Below, piece by piece: positions 1-9,688 of a stretch of 64,000 nucleotides of DNA (position 1 is the first letter of the stretch; the number at the start of each line of letters is the position of its first letter). Both the position numbers and the translations under genes were made by a program. A model generated the notes under the pieces. It searched no databases. It was not told the DNA's origin and was given only the letters and a program-made list of their open reading frames with translations. Source of the DNA: Listeria kieliensis (GTDB taxonomy: Bacteria; Bacillota; Bacilli; Lactobacillales; Listeriaceae); NCBI RefSeq assembly GCF_003369925.1, contig NZ_LARY01000003.1:62001-126000 (forward strand), given 5' to 3'.

Positions 1-970
1 ATACACCCATTGGTCCGTTCCAAACAACTGTTTTTGCACCTTGAAGCTCTTTTGTGAAAAGTTCAATTGTTTTTTCACCGATATCTAGACCTTCTTCATC
101 AGCAGGAATTTCATTCGATGCAACCGTGTGGAATGGTACGTCATTGCTAAATTCTTTTGCAACTACTGTATCAATTGGAAGGACAAGCTTGTCGCCTGCT
201 TTTTCCATTAGGCTTTTCGCAAGATCTACTTTATCTTCTTCAAGAAGCGAAATCCCTACTTCATAACCTTTCGCTTTCATGAACGTATAAGCCATACCAC
301 CACCAATTAGCAACTTATCAGCAACTTTTAGCAAGTTCTCGATAACGCCAATTTTGTCAGAGACTTTAGCTCCACCAAGAATGGCAACAAATGGACGGTC
401 AGGATTTTCAACCACCCCACCGATAAATTTAATTTCTTTTTCCATTAAGAAGCCGGCTGCTGTATCAAGATGAGAAGCAATCCCAACGTTAGATGCGTGA
501 GCACGGTGAGCCGTACCGAAAGCATCATTTACAAATACGTCACCAAGGCTAGCCCAGTATTTGCCAAGTTCTGGATCATTTCCACTTTCTTTTTTACCAT
601 CAATATCTTCAAAACGTGTATTTTCAAACAGAAGGACGTCGCCGTCTTTCATTTCATTGATTGCATTTTCAAGTTCTGGACCACGAGTCACAGGAACGAA
701 TTTCACTTCTTTGCCTAGCAATTCGCTTAAACGTTCAGCGACTGGGCGAAGAGTTTTATCTTTTTTGTCTTCTTCAGTTTTCACTTTTCCAAGGTGGGAA
801 AATAGAATTGCTTTCCCATGATTTTCAATAATGTACTTAATCGTCGGAAGGGCAGCAACAATACGGTTATCATTTGTAATTTTGCCATCTTGCATCGGAA
901 CGTTAAAGTCAACGCGGACAAGAACTTTTTTGTCATTCAAGTCTAAATCAGTGATTACTTTTTTAGCCAT
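1..970 (-). CDS. pgk: phosphoglycerate kinase, 3' end cut by window edge
   Basis: Phosphoglycerate kinase makes ATP from 1,3-bisphosphoglycerate in the cytoplasmic lower half of glycolysis. The translation starts [20 protein letters not shown]. It carries the substrate-binding RVDFNVP motif, the FSHLGK and HRAHAS loops and the [10 protein letters not shown] segment, and runs to about residue 323 of the usual 395 or so before the window ends; the C-terminal nucleotide-domain end is missing. The ATG has a GGAGG-type ribosome site just upstream. It lies 111 bases downstream of gap on the same strand, as in the cggR-gap-pgk-tpi-pgm-eno operon of Bacillus and Listeria, and is expected to be under CggR control. 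Confidence 0.97.
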   Translation of the reverse strand, partial: MAKKVITDLDLNDKKVLVRVDFNVPMQDGKITNDNRIVAALPTIKYIIENHGKAILFSHLGKVKTEEDKKDKTLRPVAERLSELLGKEVKFVPVTRGPELENAINEMKDGDVLLFENTRFEDIDGKKESGNDPELGKYWASLGDVFVNDAFGTAHRAHASNVGIASHLDTAAGFLMEKEIKFIGGVVENPDRPFVAILGGAKVSDKIGVIENLLKVADKLLIGGGMAYTFMKAKGYEVGISLLEEDKVDLAKSLMEKAGDKLVLPIDTVVAKEFSNDVPFHTVASNEIPADEEGLDIGEKTIELFTKELQGAKTVVWNGPMGV

Positions 971-1019
971 TTCACATTTCCTCCATTACTTAAAAGATTT
1001 TTAAGTCATTTTAACAAAC

Positions 1020-1049
1020 AAGCGGAAACAAACTTCTTTGTCTCCGCTT
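1020..1049 (-). terminator. stem-loop between gap and pgk (mRNA-stability or partial terminator)
   Basis: A 13-bp stem (AAGCGGAGACAAA on the minus strand, with one G-T pair) closes a 4-base loop directly after gap. Only a short interrupted T stretch follows, so it is more likely a partial terminator or a 3' mRNA stabiliser than a full stop. Confidence 0.55.
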
Positions 1050-1081
1050 ATTCGGTTAAAACTATTTAGTTCCTACTTAAA

Positions 1082-2092
1082 TTATTTAGCAATTTTAGCG
1101 AAGTATTCAAGTGTACGAACTAGTTGAGCAGTGTAGCTCATTTCGTTATCGTACCAAGAAACTGTTTTAACAAGTTGTTTGTCGCCAACAGTCATTACTT
1201 TTGTTTGAGTTTCATCAAATAGAGAACCGTAAGTCATGCCTTTAATATCAGAAGAAACGATTTGGTCAGCAGTGTATCCGAATGTATCAGGATCGCTAGC
1301 GTCTTTCATTGCTTTGTTTACGTCTTCAACAGAAACCGTTTTGTCAAGAACTGTTACAAGTTCAGTTAATGAACCAGTTGGAACTGGAACACGTTGAGCA
1401 GCTCCATCTAATTTACCTTTAAGGCTTGGAAGTACTTCACCGATTGCTTTAGCAGCACCAGTAGAGTTAGGAACGATGTTTTCAGCTGCTGCACGAGCAC
1501 GACGGAAGTCACCTTTAGGGTGTGGACCATCAAGAGTCATTTGGTCACCAGTGTATGCATGGATTGTAGTCATAAGACCTTCAACAATACCGAATTTTTC
1601 ATCTAAAACTTTAGCCATTGGAGCTAAGCAGTTTGTTGTACAGCTTGCACCGGAAATAACTGTTTCAGTTCCGTCAAGTGTTTCATGGTTAACATTGTAA
1701 ACGATTGTTTTCATGTCGCCAGTTGCAGGTGCGGAGATAACAACTTTTTTAGCACCAGCTTTAAGGTGAAGTTCAGCTTTTTCTTGAGTTGTGAAGAAAC
1801 CAGTACATTCAAGAACGATTTCAACACCAAGATCTCCCCAAGGAAGTTCTTCTGGGTTACGGTTAGCAAGAACTTTTACTTCTTTACCGTTTACTTTGAA
1901 GAAACCATCATGCACTTCAACGTCACCGTCGAATCTACCTTGTGTTGTATCATATTTTAAAAGATGAGCTAACATTTTAGCATCTGTTAAATCATTGATC
2001 GCAACTACTTCAATTCCTTCTACTTCTTGGATACGACGAAATGCTAAACGTCCAATACGTCCAAAACCATTAATACCAACTTTAACTGTCAT
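1082..2092 (-). CDS. gap: glyceraldehyde-3-phosphate dehydrogenase, NAD-dependent
   Basis: Oxidises and phosphorylates glyceraldehyde-3-phosphate with NAD+ in the cytoplasm. The 336-aa protein has the N-terminal Rossmann motif [10 protein letters not shown], an acidic residue (Asp34) at the end of the second strand favouring NAD over NADP, the active-site SCTTNC with Cys151, and His178 in the following TTIHAYT segment. Length is normal. Start is the ATG with an AGGAGG-like site. It follows cggR by 38 bases and is expected to be the first enzyme gene repressed by CggR. This is the glycolytic GapA type rather than gluconeogenic GapB, judged from the operon. Confidence 0.98.
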   Translation of the reverse strand: MTVKVGINGFGRIGRLAFRRIQEVEGIEVVAINDLTDAKMLAHLLKYDTTQGRFDGDVEVHDGFFKVNGKEVKVLANRNPEELPWGDLGVEIVLECTGFFTTQEKAELHLKAGAKKVVISAPATGDMKTIVYNVNHETLDGTETVISGASCTTNCLAPMAKVLDEKFGIVEGLMTTIHAYTGDQMTLDGPHPKGDFRRARAAAENIVPNSTGAAKAIGEVLPSLKGKLDGAAQRVPVPTGSLTELVTVLDKTVSVEDVNKAMKDASDPDTFGYTADQIVSSDIKGMTYGSLFDETQTKVMTVGDKQLVKTVSWYDNEMSYTAQLVRTLEYFAKIAK

Positions 2093-2130
2093 AAGTCATT
2101 TTCCTCCTTAGAAAAATAAGTGAAATTTTT

Positions 2131-3177
2131 TTATTTCAAAAGGGTATTGCTCCCTTTTAAAAGCATATTAGCTGCTCCTTCATCGGTCACGAGAATCGTG
2201 TTTTTCGGAGCACTCTTCATGTAGGATTTGATTGCTTTGGCTTTTGATGAGCCACCGGCAATCGCAATGATGTGTGGAATTTTTGCTAAATCTTCAAACT
2301 GTAAGCCGAAAGTTGATACTTTATGAACAACTTCCCCTTGTTCGTTGAAGTAATAACCGAAAGCTTCACCCACTGCTTTTCGCTCAGTGATTTTCTGGAT
2401 CACATCTTCGCTCGTATGGCGTCTTTTCGCCATCGTAAGCGCGTCACCCACCCCATGAACGATTGCATTAGCAGATTGTACAAGGCGTAAACCTTCTTGG
2501 ATCGCAGGTTCTTTTAAAAGAGAACGATAAGCTTCTTCACCGAGTTGTTCGGGGACATAAAGCACCCCATGTTTTGTTCCCGTTTTTGTTGCTATCCGGT
2601 CGCAAATCGTATTGGCCTGATTATCCAGATCCTCTCCGATTCCACCCCGTCCAGGAACAAATAGCAATTCTCGCCCTTTGGCGAAATCACTTGGCATTGT
2701 GTCAGCAAAAGCAGCCATTGTAGAGCCACCCATGATCGCAATGATGTTTCGTTTCTCTGTTAGCGCCAAATCAAGTTGTTTGACGGCAACACGTCCCATC
2801 TCTTCACGAACCCAAGGTGTAACATCGCTGTCTCCTTGGACGACTAAACACTTTTGAATGTTTAGGACTTCTGCAAGTTGATTTTCGATTGAATGTAGTC
2901 CCGATAGTTGGTTCATTGCGCTTTCTAAATCGCGAAAAACGACAAGACCTTCCTCAGTGACTGTCATTCCGGATGATTTGATATCAATCAATCCTTGTGT
3001 TTTCAAAAACTCAACTTCACCACGAAGAACTCGCTCGCTCATACCAAGCATTCCAGCTAATGTCCGTCTGCCAACAGGCTCTGCGAAATAAATCGATCGC
3101 AAAATCTGATAACGCTTTTGCATAACGGCCAGCACATCGGGTAATAATTTTTTTTGAATGCTTATTAAATCTGACAT
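2131..3177 (-). CDS. cggR: central glycolytic genes regulator CggR (SorC/DeoR family)
   Basis: Transcriptional repressor of the triose-phosphate glycolytic operon; in B. subtilis its effector is fructose-1,6-bisphosphate. An N-terminal winged helix-turn-helix (about residues 20-75, with GRRTLAGMLGMSERVLRGEV) is followed by the SorC sugar-phosphate-binding domain containing IMGGSTM and FVPGRGG. I chose the ATG at 3177 because ACGAGGAG lies 8 bases upstream. The longer reading frame from 3237 would be translated through the operator at 3201-3236 and lacks a ribosome site. The product is 348 aa. It heads the gap-pgk operon and is probably autoregulated through that operator. Confidence 0.95.
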   Translation of the reverse strand: MSDLISIQKKLLPDVLAVMQKRYQILRSIYFAEPVGRRTLAGMLGMSERVLRGEVEFLKTQGLIDIKSSGMTVTEEGLVVFRDLESAMNQLSGLHSIENQLAEVLNIQKCLVVQGDSDVTPWVREEMGRVAVKQLDLALTEKRNIIAIMGGSTMAAFADTMPSDFAKGRELLFVPGRGGIGEDLDNQANTICDRIATKTGTKHGVLYVPEQLGEEAYRSLLKEPAIQEGLRLVQSANAIVHGVGDALTMAKRRHTSEDVIQKITERKAVGEAFGYYFNEQGEVVHKVSTFGLQFEDLAKIPHIIAIAGGSSKAKAIKSYMKSAPKNTILVTDEGAANMLLKGSNTLLK

Positions 3178-3200
3178 AGCCATGACTCCTCGTTGATTTG

Positions 3201-3236
3201 GACGATTAAAGACCCACATAGTCGATAAACGTCCCA
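3201..3236 (-). promoter_or_regulatory. probable CggR operator
   Basis: On the minus strand the sequence reads TGGGAC-N6-CGAC-N4-TGGGTC-N6-CGTC. This has exactly the spacing of the B. subtilis operator as I recall it (CGGGAC-N6-TGTC-N4-CGGGAC-N6-TGTC), with six mismatches. It sits between the promoter at 3384-3412 and the cggR start, where a bound repressor would block elongating polymerase. The match was judged by eye. Confidence 0.7.
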
Positions 3237-3383
3237 TCAGAATTAAAAAAAGTAGCGGTAAAGGTTATCCAAATTCAAAATATAGATCGGATTATTCAAA
3301 TGAGACTTCCCATTTCTTACCTTTTTTCGCTGTGTTTGTAGCTTTATAAAATTCTTTGTTCTCTTTCATTACCCTACGACATC

Positions 3384-3412
3384 ATTGTAACAGGCAAGAG
3401 CAAATACTTCAA
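3384..3412 (-). promoter_or_regulatory. sigma-A promoter of the cggR-gap operon
   Basis: TTGAAG (3407-3412) and TACAAT (3384-3389) are separated by 17 bases on the minus strand. The leader to cggR is about 200 bases and carries the operator. The stretch 3178-3588 between cggR and sigL holds this promoter, the operator and the sigL terminator, and no gene that I can see. Confidence 0.7.
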
Positions 3413-3541
3413 GTGATAAGTGGGACATTTATAAAAAAACAACAATAACTTTACGGTTCCTTTACGCCCCGTCTCACTTAGAGCGCCATAAATTCCTTCT
3501 CAATTTATTTTTACTTGAACATCAAAGTTAACGAGAAGGAC

Positions 3542-3578
3542 AAAAAAAGTCCCTCCTGATTTTTCAGGAGGGACTTTT
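3542..3578 (-). terminator. rho-independent terminator of sigL
   Basis: A perfect stem (AAAAGTCCCTCCTGA paired with its complement, short A/T loop) is followed by a run of seven T on the minus strand, immediately after the sigL stop codon. Confidence 0.9.
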
Positions 3579-3588
3579 GACGACCAAT

Positions 3589-4932
3589 CTAATCAAACCT
3601 TTTACGTTTCGATGAAGACGGGATAGAAAGTTCTAATCGATACTTAGCGACCGCTCGTCTTGAGATTGCGATATCCTTTTCTTCCAATAGCTCAACTATT
3701 TTTTGATCAGATAGCGGCTTTTTCTTATCTTCCTGCTTAATATATTCACTAATCCATTCTTTAATACTTGTGCTGGAAACACCACTAACGTCTTCTGAAT
3801 TCTCTTTTTTCTTTGGTAAAGCTGAAGAAAAGAAGGATTTTAGCTCAAAAATGCCGTTTGCCGTTTCGAGATATTTCCCATTTACTGCACGTGACACAGT
3901 GGATTCATGTACGCCGATTTCCTCAGCAATTTCTTTTAAAGTGAGCGGAACAAGTGGCTCTTTAGGATCAATAAAATGAGCTTGTTGATGCCAAACGATG
4001 GCTTTTCCAACTCGTTCAAGCGTATCTTCCCGCTGCTCCATTCCTTTTTTCAGCCAATCATATTCACCTGTTTTTTGCTTTAGAAACTCGGATACTTCTT
4101 TTTCTTTGCTATCTTGCATTTGTTTATAGTACTGTTCCTGAAAGCGAATTTGCGGTAGGAAGTTTCTTGCAATGGAAACGATAAGTTCACTACCTTGTTG
4201 TTGCAAAATAAGATCTGGAACCACATATTGGACGGTTTCTGTCTCAAACTCGGAACCCGGCTTTGGTTCAAGTGTGCGTACATAATCTGCAACTTCTTGA
4301 ATATCCGAAAGCTCAACATCAAAAGCTTTTGCAATGTTTTTCCACTTTTTATTTGCAAAGTCTTCAAAATGCTCACTCAGCAAGTCATAGGCAATATATG
4401 GCGCGTCACTCGAGCGATCAATCTGCAGCAAAATACATTCTTGTAAATTTCGTGCAGCCACACCTGCGGGTTCTAGACTTTGGAGTATTTGAAGCACATC
4501 TAAAACTTCCGTTTCAGTTCGCGTAAGATTTTCGGCGACTGTTTCGGGAGCAATTGTCAAATAGCCTGCCGAATCCAGACTTTCAATCAAATAGAGCGCG
4601 ATTTGCTTTTCAGAATGTGATAAATCTAGGAGCATAATCTGGTCTTGCAAGTGATCAGACAGCGTTTCCGAGCGACTTGCCACTTGTTCAAGAAAGTCAT
4701 TTTCCATTTGGGTTCCATTTTTTCGTTTTTTATAAGAATAGTCGGTAGAAATATCTGCTCCCGACGTTACTTCAATTAATGGATTTTCAAGCGCTTTGTC
4801 TTCTAAAAACGCGGTAAGGTCTGCGGCTGTAAATTGAAGCATTGCTATTGACTGCGACAATTGTTGTGTCATCGCAAGCTTCATTGTTTGCTTCTGCGCC
4901 TGTTTTTGAACAAAACTCGATTCGAGTCTCAC
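3589..4932 (-). CDS. sigL: RNA polymerase sigma-54 factor
   Basis: Sigma-54 directs RNA polymerase to -24/-12 promoters that need AAA+ activators; in Listeria it serves PTS operons. The 447-aa protein has the Gln-rich region I (QAQKQTMKLAMTQQLSQSI), the core-binding domain, a helix-turn-helix (TLKEIAEEIGVHESTVSRAV, near residue 335) and a C-terminal RpoN box (ISRRAVAKYR). Start is a GTG preceded by GGGAGGG. It has its own terminator and is transcribed toward cggR, as in Listeria. No sigma-54-dependent target operon is visible in this window. Confidence 0.96.
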   Translation of the reverse strand: MRLESSFVQKQAQKQTMKLAMTQQLSQSIAMLQFTAADLTAFLEDKALENPLIEVTSGADISTDYSYKKRKNGTQMENDFLEQVASRSETLSDHLQDQIMLLDLSHSEKQIALYLIESLDSAGYLTIAPETVAENLTRTETEVLDVLQILQSLEPAGVAARNLQECILLQIDRSSDAPYIAYDLLSEHFEDFANKKWKNIAKAFDVELSDIQEVADYVRTLEPKPGSEFETETVQYVVPDLILQQQGSELIVSIARNFLPQIRFQEQYYKQMQDSKEKEVSEFLKQKTGEYDWLKKGMEQREDTLERVGKAIVWHQQAHFIDPKEPLVPLTLKEIAEEIGVHESTVSRAVNGKYLETANGIFELKSFFSSALPKKKENSEDVSGVSSTSIKEWISEYIKQEDKKKPLSDQKIVELLEEKDIAISRRAVAKYRLELSIPSSSKRKRFD

Positions 4933-5105
4933 AAAATATCCCTCCCGGTTTCCGAATTCCCTCGGGGTGGATTTGCAAAACCCACCTTTGCTTCATTATA
5001 TCACCCCTATTTTATTTTTGTAATGTTTTTTTATAACGGGTACTCCAGAAAAGCCCTTCTGTCCCCAGGAGAGCCCATACACCTAATGTGGGTGGCATGT
5101 AATAT

Positions 5106-6926
5106 TCATATCTTCTGATTTTTAGTATCCAGCAAAGTAGCACCTTTTTCTCCCCAAGCAGGAATCCACTTTCCATCTTCAGAATAATGGGTTTCTTCTA
5201 TATCTTCTTCGTAAAAATCATGCATAAGATATTTCACAAATCTGTCTGCTGATTTCCCATCTAGGTCATCAAAAAAGTAAGAAATAAAATCGTTTAATTT
5301 GTCATAATCAATTTTTTCTTCTTGAACTGATTCAATCAATTCCTCTGTGGTTGTTGCGAAAGAACCAGGTATGAACTTCAAATATTCATAATAAAAATTT
5401 CTTGTCGCTGTATATTCAGCAAGATCTGGACTATAAAAAACCATCTTTCGCTTTAGCAAAGCATATTCAAAGCAAACGGACGAATAGTCAGTAATTAGGA
5501 CCTCTGTTACTAGCAATAGATCATTAATTTCTCTGTAATCAGAAACATCAAAATAAAAATCTTTATATTGATATGGAATTTGTGGCTTGTTTTGAACAAA
5601 GGGATGAATTTTTAATAACATAACCCATCCTTTTTTATACAACGCTTCGTAAATATCTTTAAAATTCAAGTATTCAAAGGGATAATGAGCTGATTGTTGA
5701 CCATTTCCCCTAAAAGTAGGTGCAAATAAAATCACTTTTTTATTTTTAATAAATGGCATCTCTTTATATAGTCTTTCCAAAATGCTTTGTTGCTTATTTA
5801 AATCGAAAAAAAGATCCGTTCTTGGTACGCCAATTGGATATACGCTTTCCGCCTTAATGCCAAATCCTTCAGCATACTTATCTACAACATGATGTGAACT
5901 GACAATCGCTTTCGTATAGTTCTTATGATCAACGGAATCAATTTTTGGACCCCCAGGCATACCTATTCGACTATATCCAAAAGTTTTGAAAGCACCAACA
6001 GCATGCCAAACTTGAATTAAATCCGTATTTTTTCTAATTGATAAAGGATAGATTAATGGATAGTAATCATCGAGAATAATATATCGACTTGTTGCAAAAT
6101 GATAAGCTAACTTAAAAAATTCTATCCACGTTTTTTTATCTCGAATACTTTCTTTTAAAAAGAAAAAAGAATTGAAATGGGAACCGTTAGATTGTATCGC
6201 TTCATAGATATATTCAAAATTCCCTGATAGGTCAGTACGACTATCAGAAGCGAACGTGATCTTATTTTTTTGAATTGGCCATATTTTACAGATGCGATAG
6301 CAAAATCTAAAAACTAATTTTTTTGCATATCGTAAAAGCCGGTTCTCTTGTGTCAGATCTTTCTGCTCTAAAAATGATTCGACTTCTGCTAGTTTTTTTG
6401 AAGATATTATAAATTTTTGACTTTCAACATCTAACTCAGCTATAAGCCGATAGGATTTATTCATTTTCGATGTATAAACTTTCATTTCTGAAGACACTAT
6501 AAAATCCGTTTTTTGATTTTTGATATTTCCTAAAGTACAAACCCCTTCTACCCACTCGCCATTAAAAAATTGTTTGATTTTGAGCAATATCTCATAGTTA
6601 CCTGGCTGTAATACTCTTCCTCTTTCAAATTTATTAAAATTCACGCTGATTTTATAATCTGAGAAAAACAATTTCTCATTTTGCAAGTTCTGCATGCGTA
6701 ATTCAGCGACTTCTTTTCCATCTTTTTTAAATATCAGATACTTTTCAATTTCACTTTCAGTCAGTGGTTCATTACCCCAAAAGTGAGCATTCCCTTCTAA
6801 TACCATCATTCCGCTATTAAACGTAAGCTTGGTGATTTCTTTTTCAATAATTAACTCCTCTTGTTCTAGCTCTTTAAGTAGCTCTTCTGCTACCTCTAAA
6901 TCAATATTAACGAGTGAGCTAAACAT
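5106..6926 (-). CDS. CDP-glycerol glycerophosphotransferase-like protein (TagF/TagB family)
   Basis: Members of this family move glycerol-phosphate (or ribitol-phosphate) from the CDP donor onto teichoic-acid or glycan acceptors at the inner membrane face. The C-terminal two thirds of this 606-aa protein carry the family marks: IQVWHAVGAFKTFG, FAPTFRG, KIHPFVQ and ITDYSSVCFEYALL, including the two histidines and the DYSS donor-site motif. The first 200 residues are a separate, beta-rich region of unknown role. It lies 22 bases after a second family member (6949-8082), so the two are probably co-transcribed. The ATG lacks a convincing ribosome site, so the start is uncertain or depends on coupling. 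No polymer-synthesis genes adjoin, so the acceptor cannot be named. Confidence 0.85.
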   Translation of the reverse strand: MFSSLVNIDLEVAEELLKELEQEELIIEKEITKLTFNSGMMVLEGNAHFWGNEPLTESEIEKYLIFKKDGKEVAELRMQNLQNEKLFFSDYKISVNFNKFERGRVLQPGNYEILLKIKQFFNGEWVEGVCTLGNIKNQKTDFIVSSEMKVYTSKMNKSYRLIAELDVESQKFIISSKKLAEVESFLEQKDLTQENRLLRYAKKLVFRFCYRICKIWPIQKNKITFASDSRTDLSGNFEYIYEAIQSNGSHFNSFFFLKESIRDKKTWIEFFKLAYHFATSRYIILDDYYPLIYPLSIRKNTDLIQVWHAVGAFKTFGYSRIGMPGGPKIDSVDHKNYTKAIVSSHHVVDKYAEGFGIKAESVYPIGVPRTDLFFDLNKQQSILERLYKEMPFIKNKKVILFAPTFRGNGQQSAHYPFEYLNFKDIYEALYKKGWVMLLKIHPFVQNKPQIPYQYKDFYFDVSDYREINDLLLVTEVLITDYSSVCFEYALLKRKMVFYSPDLAEYTATRNFYYEYLKFIPGSFATTTEELIESVQEEKIDYDKLNDFISYFFDDLDGKSADRFVKYLMHDFYEEDIEETHYSEDGKWIPAWGEKGATLLDTKNQKI

Positions 6927-6948
6927 TTAAAAAAACATATTTCGCTTT

Positions 6949-8082
6949 TTATTGTGTGTTGCTCGAATGTTTTTTCCCTCTTTGTCGGAAACCGTCATAT
7001 ACTTGTCTTTCCTCCTCTAGTTGCAAACAATTAATGAGTTGCAATACATTATTTTTTGCATCTATTGTTTGTCTACTAAATTCTTCTTGCTTAATTTTTT
7101 TAGCTGGCTGACTATCTATTTTGGCTCCTGCACTTTTTAATTGCTGAATCAACTCAGAAGCAGAAGCGAACATTGGCAAATTATATTTCGCATAGAATTG
7201 CTCGTCGAAGAATCCCGGGTTACTTTTATACGCTTCAAAATCTGGTGCTAAGATCAAAATGGGGCGTTCAAAGTAGCTAAAGTCAAGGATCAAAGATGAA
7301 TAATCGGTAATTAGTATTGCTCCTTCGCTTAAAAAAGAATGGATATCTTGTTTAGAAATATAGTGCTGAAGCTTTTCATTTTTTTCACCTTCCAAGTATG
7401 GATGGAGCGAAAGTATTAATTCATAGCCAGTTTCTGCTTTTTCAAATTCAGACACAAGTTCTTCTGCCATAGATAAACAGCTCGCATGTTCTCCATTTCG
7501 ATATGTTGGCGCATAAATAATCCTGTTTTCACATGCCTTATCATGCAAAGTTTGTACGTATAGCTGCAGCGACCCCGTTACTCTTACCTGACTCTTCTCT
7601 ACTCCGAGCGCTTGCGCATAGAAAGGGATGTCTTTCATTTGATTTACACACACAAAATCATAGTTCTTATGCGGAATATATGTTTTAACTTTGTTCAAAC
7701 TGTTCCCAAATTTTTTCAGTTCCCCGGCTGCGTGCCATATTTGAATCACTTTATTCCTCTTGAATTTTATAGCAAGCGCATTTAACGGATAAAAGTGATC
7801 ATCTACTATAACGATGCCTGATCGAGCAATTAAATATACTGATCGAATAGCTTTATAAAATTTCGATAGTCGCTTTTTATTGCGGCCGTAAATGCAAGTA
7901 CGAACATCTACTTCTTTATTCTCCTTCATTTCTTCGTAGAGTATTTTCATTCCCACTGTCATTTCATCACTTCTCGAACTAACAAAAGTAATCATATTCC
8001 TTCTATATGGCAACAAACAAGCAAGCACCAAATATTCCACTGAAAAAAGACCTTTTAACAGGAGTACTTCCCACCGTTTCAT
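6949..8082 (-). CDS. CDP-glycerol glycerophosphotransferase-like protein (TagB-like)
   Basis: Second member of the Glyphos_transf family in this pair, 377 aa, close to the size of single-domain TagB primases. A hydrophobic N-terminal stretch (LFSVEYLVLACLLPY) probably attaches it to the membrane. Family marks are IQIWHAAGELKKFG, IYAPTYRNGE, LSLHPYLEG and ILITDYSSLILDFSYF. Start is the ATG preceded by GGTGAAG. It is first of the two-gene unit, with a possible extended -10 (TGCTAAAAT, 8122-8127) upstream. By family it should add a glycerol-phosphate unit to a lipid-linked or protein acceptor. Which glycan is modified is not shown by the context. Confidence 0.85.
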   Translation of the reverse strand: MKRWEVLLLKGLFSVEYLVLACLLPYRRNMITFVSSRSDEMTVGMKILYEEMKENKEVDVRTCIYGRNKKRLSKFYKAIRSVYLIARSGIVIVDDHFYPLNALAIKFKRNKVIQIWHAAGELKKFGNSLNKVKTYIPHKNYDFVCVNQMKDIPFYAQALGVEKSQVRVTGSLQLYVQTLHDKACENRIIYAPTYRNGEHASCLSMAEELVSEFEKAETGYELILSLHPYLEGEKNEKLQHYISKQDIHSFLSEGAILITDYSSLILDFSYFERPILILAPDFEAYKSNPGFFDEQFYAKYNLPMFASASELIQQLKSAGAKIDSQPAKKIKQEEFSRQTIDAKNNVLQLINCLQLEEERQVYDGFRQRGKKHSSNTQ

Positions 8083-8121
8083 TCTTTTACTTCACCAAGC
8101 TTTCTCCCAACTTTTCTTCTC

Positions 8122-8127
8122 ATTTTA
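8122..8127 (-). promoter_or_regulatory. possible extended -10 promoter of the glycerophosphotransferase pair
   Basis: The minus strand reads TGC-TAAAAT about 40 bases before the ATG at 8082, with no good -35. It is the best candidate in the gap 8083-8224. Confidence 0.35.
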
Positions 8128-8224
8128 GCAACAACTAAATCTTTTTATTTGTAACTTTGTTTCATTAATCTCTCATTTTCAAGGCGTTTTGTTGTCAATA
8201 TACAACTTTTAACAACCTAACTAC

Positions 8225-8275
8225 GAAAAAAGGAAGTAGAAACTCAGAAAAATCTTTCTTCGTTTCTACTTCCTT
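8225..8275 (-). terminator. rho-independent terminator of the dipeptidase operon
   Basis: A 14-bp perfect stem (AAGGAAGTAGAAAC with its complement) has an 18-base loop and a T run on the minus strand, 29 bases after the dipeptidase stop. Confidence 0.88.
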
Positions 8276-8303
8276 ATCCATTTAATATTCAACTATTTTT
8301 TCT

Positions 8304-9230
8304 TTAACTTGGCAAATGGTTCATAAAATTTTGATAGGCAAAACCTTCCACTTCTTTCTTGCCAAAATGGTGTTCCAGAACTGCAATAAAATCTTGAAAA
8401 TCTGAGGCGTTTTCAAGACCTTTTACATGTGAAGGGATCCCATCAAAATCTGATCCAAAACCGATATTTTGAATCCCTCCAAGTTCCGCAATATGGTCGA
8501 TGTGACGAACGACATCTTCCATATCCGCCATCCCACTTTCCGTTGTAAAAAGCGGATGAAAAATCACATGGATCATTGCATCTTTTTCAATCATGGCTTT
8601 AATTTGGTCGTCATCCAAGTTACGTTTATGCGAACAAATCGCTTTTGCGCTAGAATGACTAGCAATCGGAAACTCAGCAATCTCCATAACATCCCAAAAG
8701 CTTTTCACGCTCAAATGCGAAACATCAGTAAAAGCATGATGCGCATTTAAACGAGTTACAATTTCTTTTCCAAAACTAGTTAGTCCAGCGCCTCGCTTTT
8801 CTTCAATACCATCAGCAGCAAGATTCGCATTATTCCAAGTTAGCCCTACAGAAAGAACACCGCCATTAAGCAACTGCTCAAGTCTTTCGAGATCTTGACC
8901 GATCGGCTCCACACCTTCTAAAGTCAGTGCCGCAGCAATTTTCCCTTCTGGAAGCGTTTCTAAATCTGTCCATTTTTTAAGCGGCTTGATAACACCATTT
9001 CGGTGTAGCACATGTTGTTTGAAAATATTGCTTTGTTCCACCGCTTTTTTCCACTTTTGTTCGATTGGAACCTCAGGATCGAGAAAAATGGCAAAACTTT
9101 GTAAGAATAGTTCTCCTTCTATCATTCGCTCAAAATTCACATCAAGTTCCGGTGAATCTTGGAATGTAATTCGTCCTTTAGCTTGTTGCAGCTTATAAAG
9201 CACATCACAGTGCATATCCACAATTTTCAC
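8304..9230 (-). CDS. membrane-type (M19) zinc dipeptidase
   Basis: Renal-dipeptidase family hydrolase that cleaves dipeptides, often including D-residues, with a binuclear zinc centre. The 308-aa sequence shows the N-terminal HxD metal site (VDMHCDVL), the bridging Glu in [27 protein letters not shown] and the C-terminal IGFGSDFDG. There is no signal peptide, so it should act in the cytoplasm. Its start overlaps the stop of the upstream 133-aa gene by 4 bases, showing translational coupling. With the GntR regulator at 9689-10408 it forms a three-gene unit; a role in peptide or wall-peptide turnover is inferred only. Confidence 0.93.
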   Translation of the reverse strand: MKIVDMHCDVLYKLQQAKGRITFQDSPELDVNFERMIEGELFLQSFAIFLDPEVPIEQKWKKAVEQSNIFKQHVLHRNGVIKPLKKWTDLETLPEGKIAAALTLEGVEPIGQDLERLEQLLNGGVLSVGLTWNNANLAADGIEEKRGAGLTSFGKEIVTRLNAHHAFTDVSHLSVKSFWDVMEIAEFPIASHSSAKAICSHKRNLDDDQIKAMIEKDAMIHVIFHPLFTTESGMADMEDVVRHIDHIAELGGIQNIGFGSDFDGIPSHVKGLENASDFQDFIAVLEHHFGKKEVEGFAYQNFMNHLPS

Positions 9231-9628
9231 TCGTCGTTTCCTCCTTCAAACAGCGACTTTCCTTCAAGTCCCAACAATTTATTCAATGTCGCCCGGTGCC
9301 ATTTCCTGCCAAGAACGTACTTACTAACTAAATACGTCCCAGCTTCAAGTGACTGATTTTCTGTAAGGGCTTGAATTTTCAACTGATAAACAAGATTTTT
9401 TTTGCCAATCTCCACTTTATGCAGCCTTTCTTTAGCAAGATAATGCATTTCCGCTTCGCCCAGTTTAAACTGAAACGTAAACATTCCAACATTAGTAAAC
9501 GCAAGAACCAGCGTGTGTCGCGTTCGCATAGTTGGTCCTGCGTAAAGCAAATTGATGTCACTCACCGCAAGTTCGTTTTCCCGAGCAAAGTCATAAATTT
9601 CTTTTTCAAGCCGTTCTTTTAACCCCAA
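9227..9628 (-). CDS. conserved hypothetical protein, 133 aa
   Basis: I do not recognise this protein. It is soluble, with no signal peptide or membrane segment, and seems to consist of alternating beta strands ([19 protein letters not shown], then [13 protein letters not shown]) flanked by an N-terminal and a C-terminal helix. That pattern could fit a PH-like barrel, but this is a guess. Start is a TTG with AAAAGGTGAT upstream. It is sandwiched between a GntR regulator (60 bases upstream) and the dipeptidase, whose start it overlaps by 4 bases, so the two products are probably made together. Confidence 0.8.
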   Translation of the reverse strand: MGLKERLEKEIYDFARENELAVSDINLLYAGPTMRTRHTLVLAFTNVGMFTFQFKLGEAEMHYLAKERLHKVEIGKKNLVYQLKIQALTENQSLEAGTYLVSKYVLGRKWHRATLNKLLGLEGKSLFEGGNDE

Positions 9629-9688
9629 GTTTTATCACCTTTTTCTAGTCCAAACTTCTTTTAACATTCCTACAAAAAAAGAATTTCC

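Noticed and set aside
7-821. Several 70-90 aa plus-strand frames opposite pgk
   Set aside because: Antisense shadows of a well-conserved gene; no ribosome sites.
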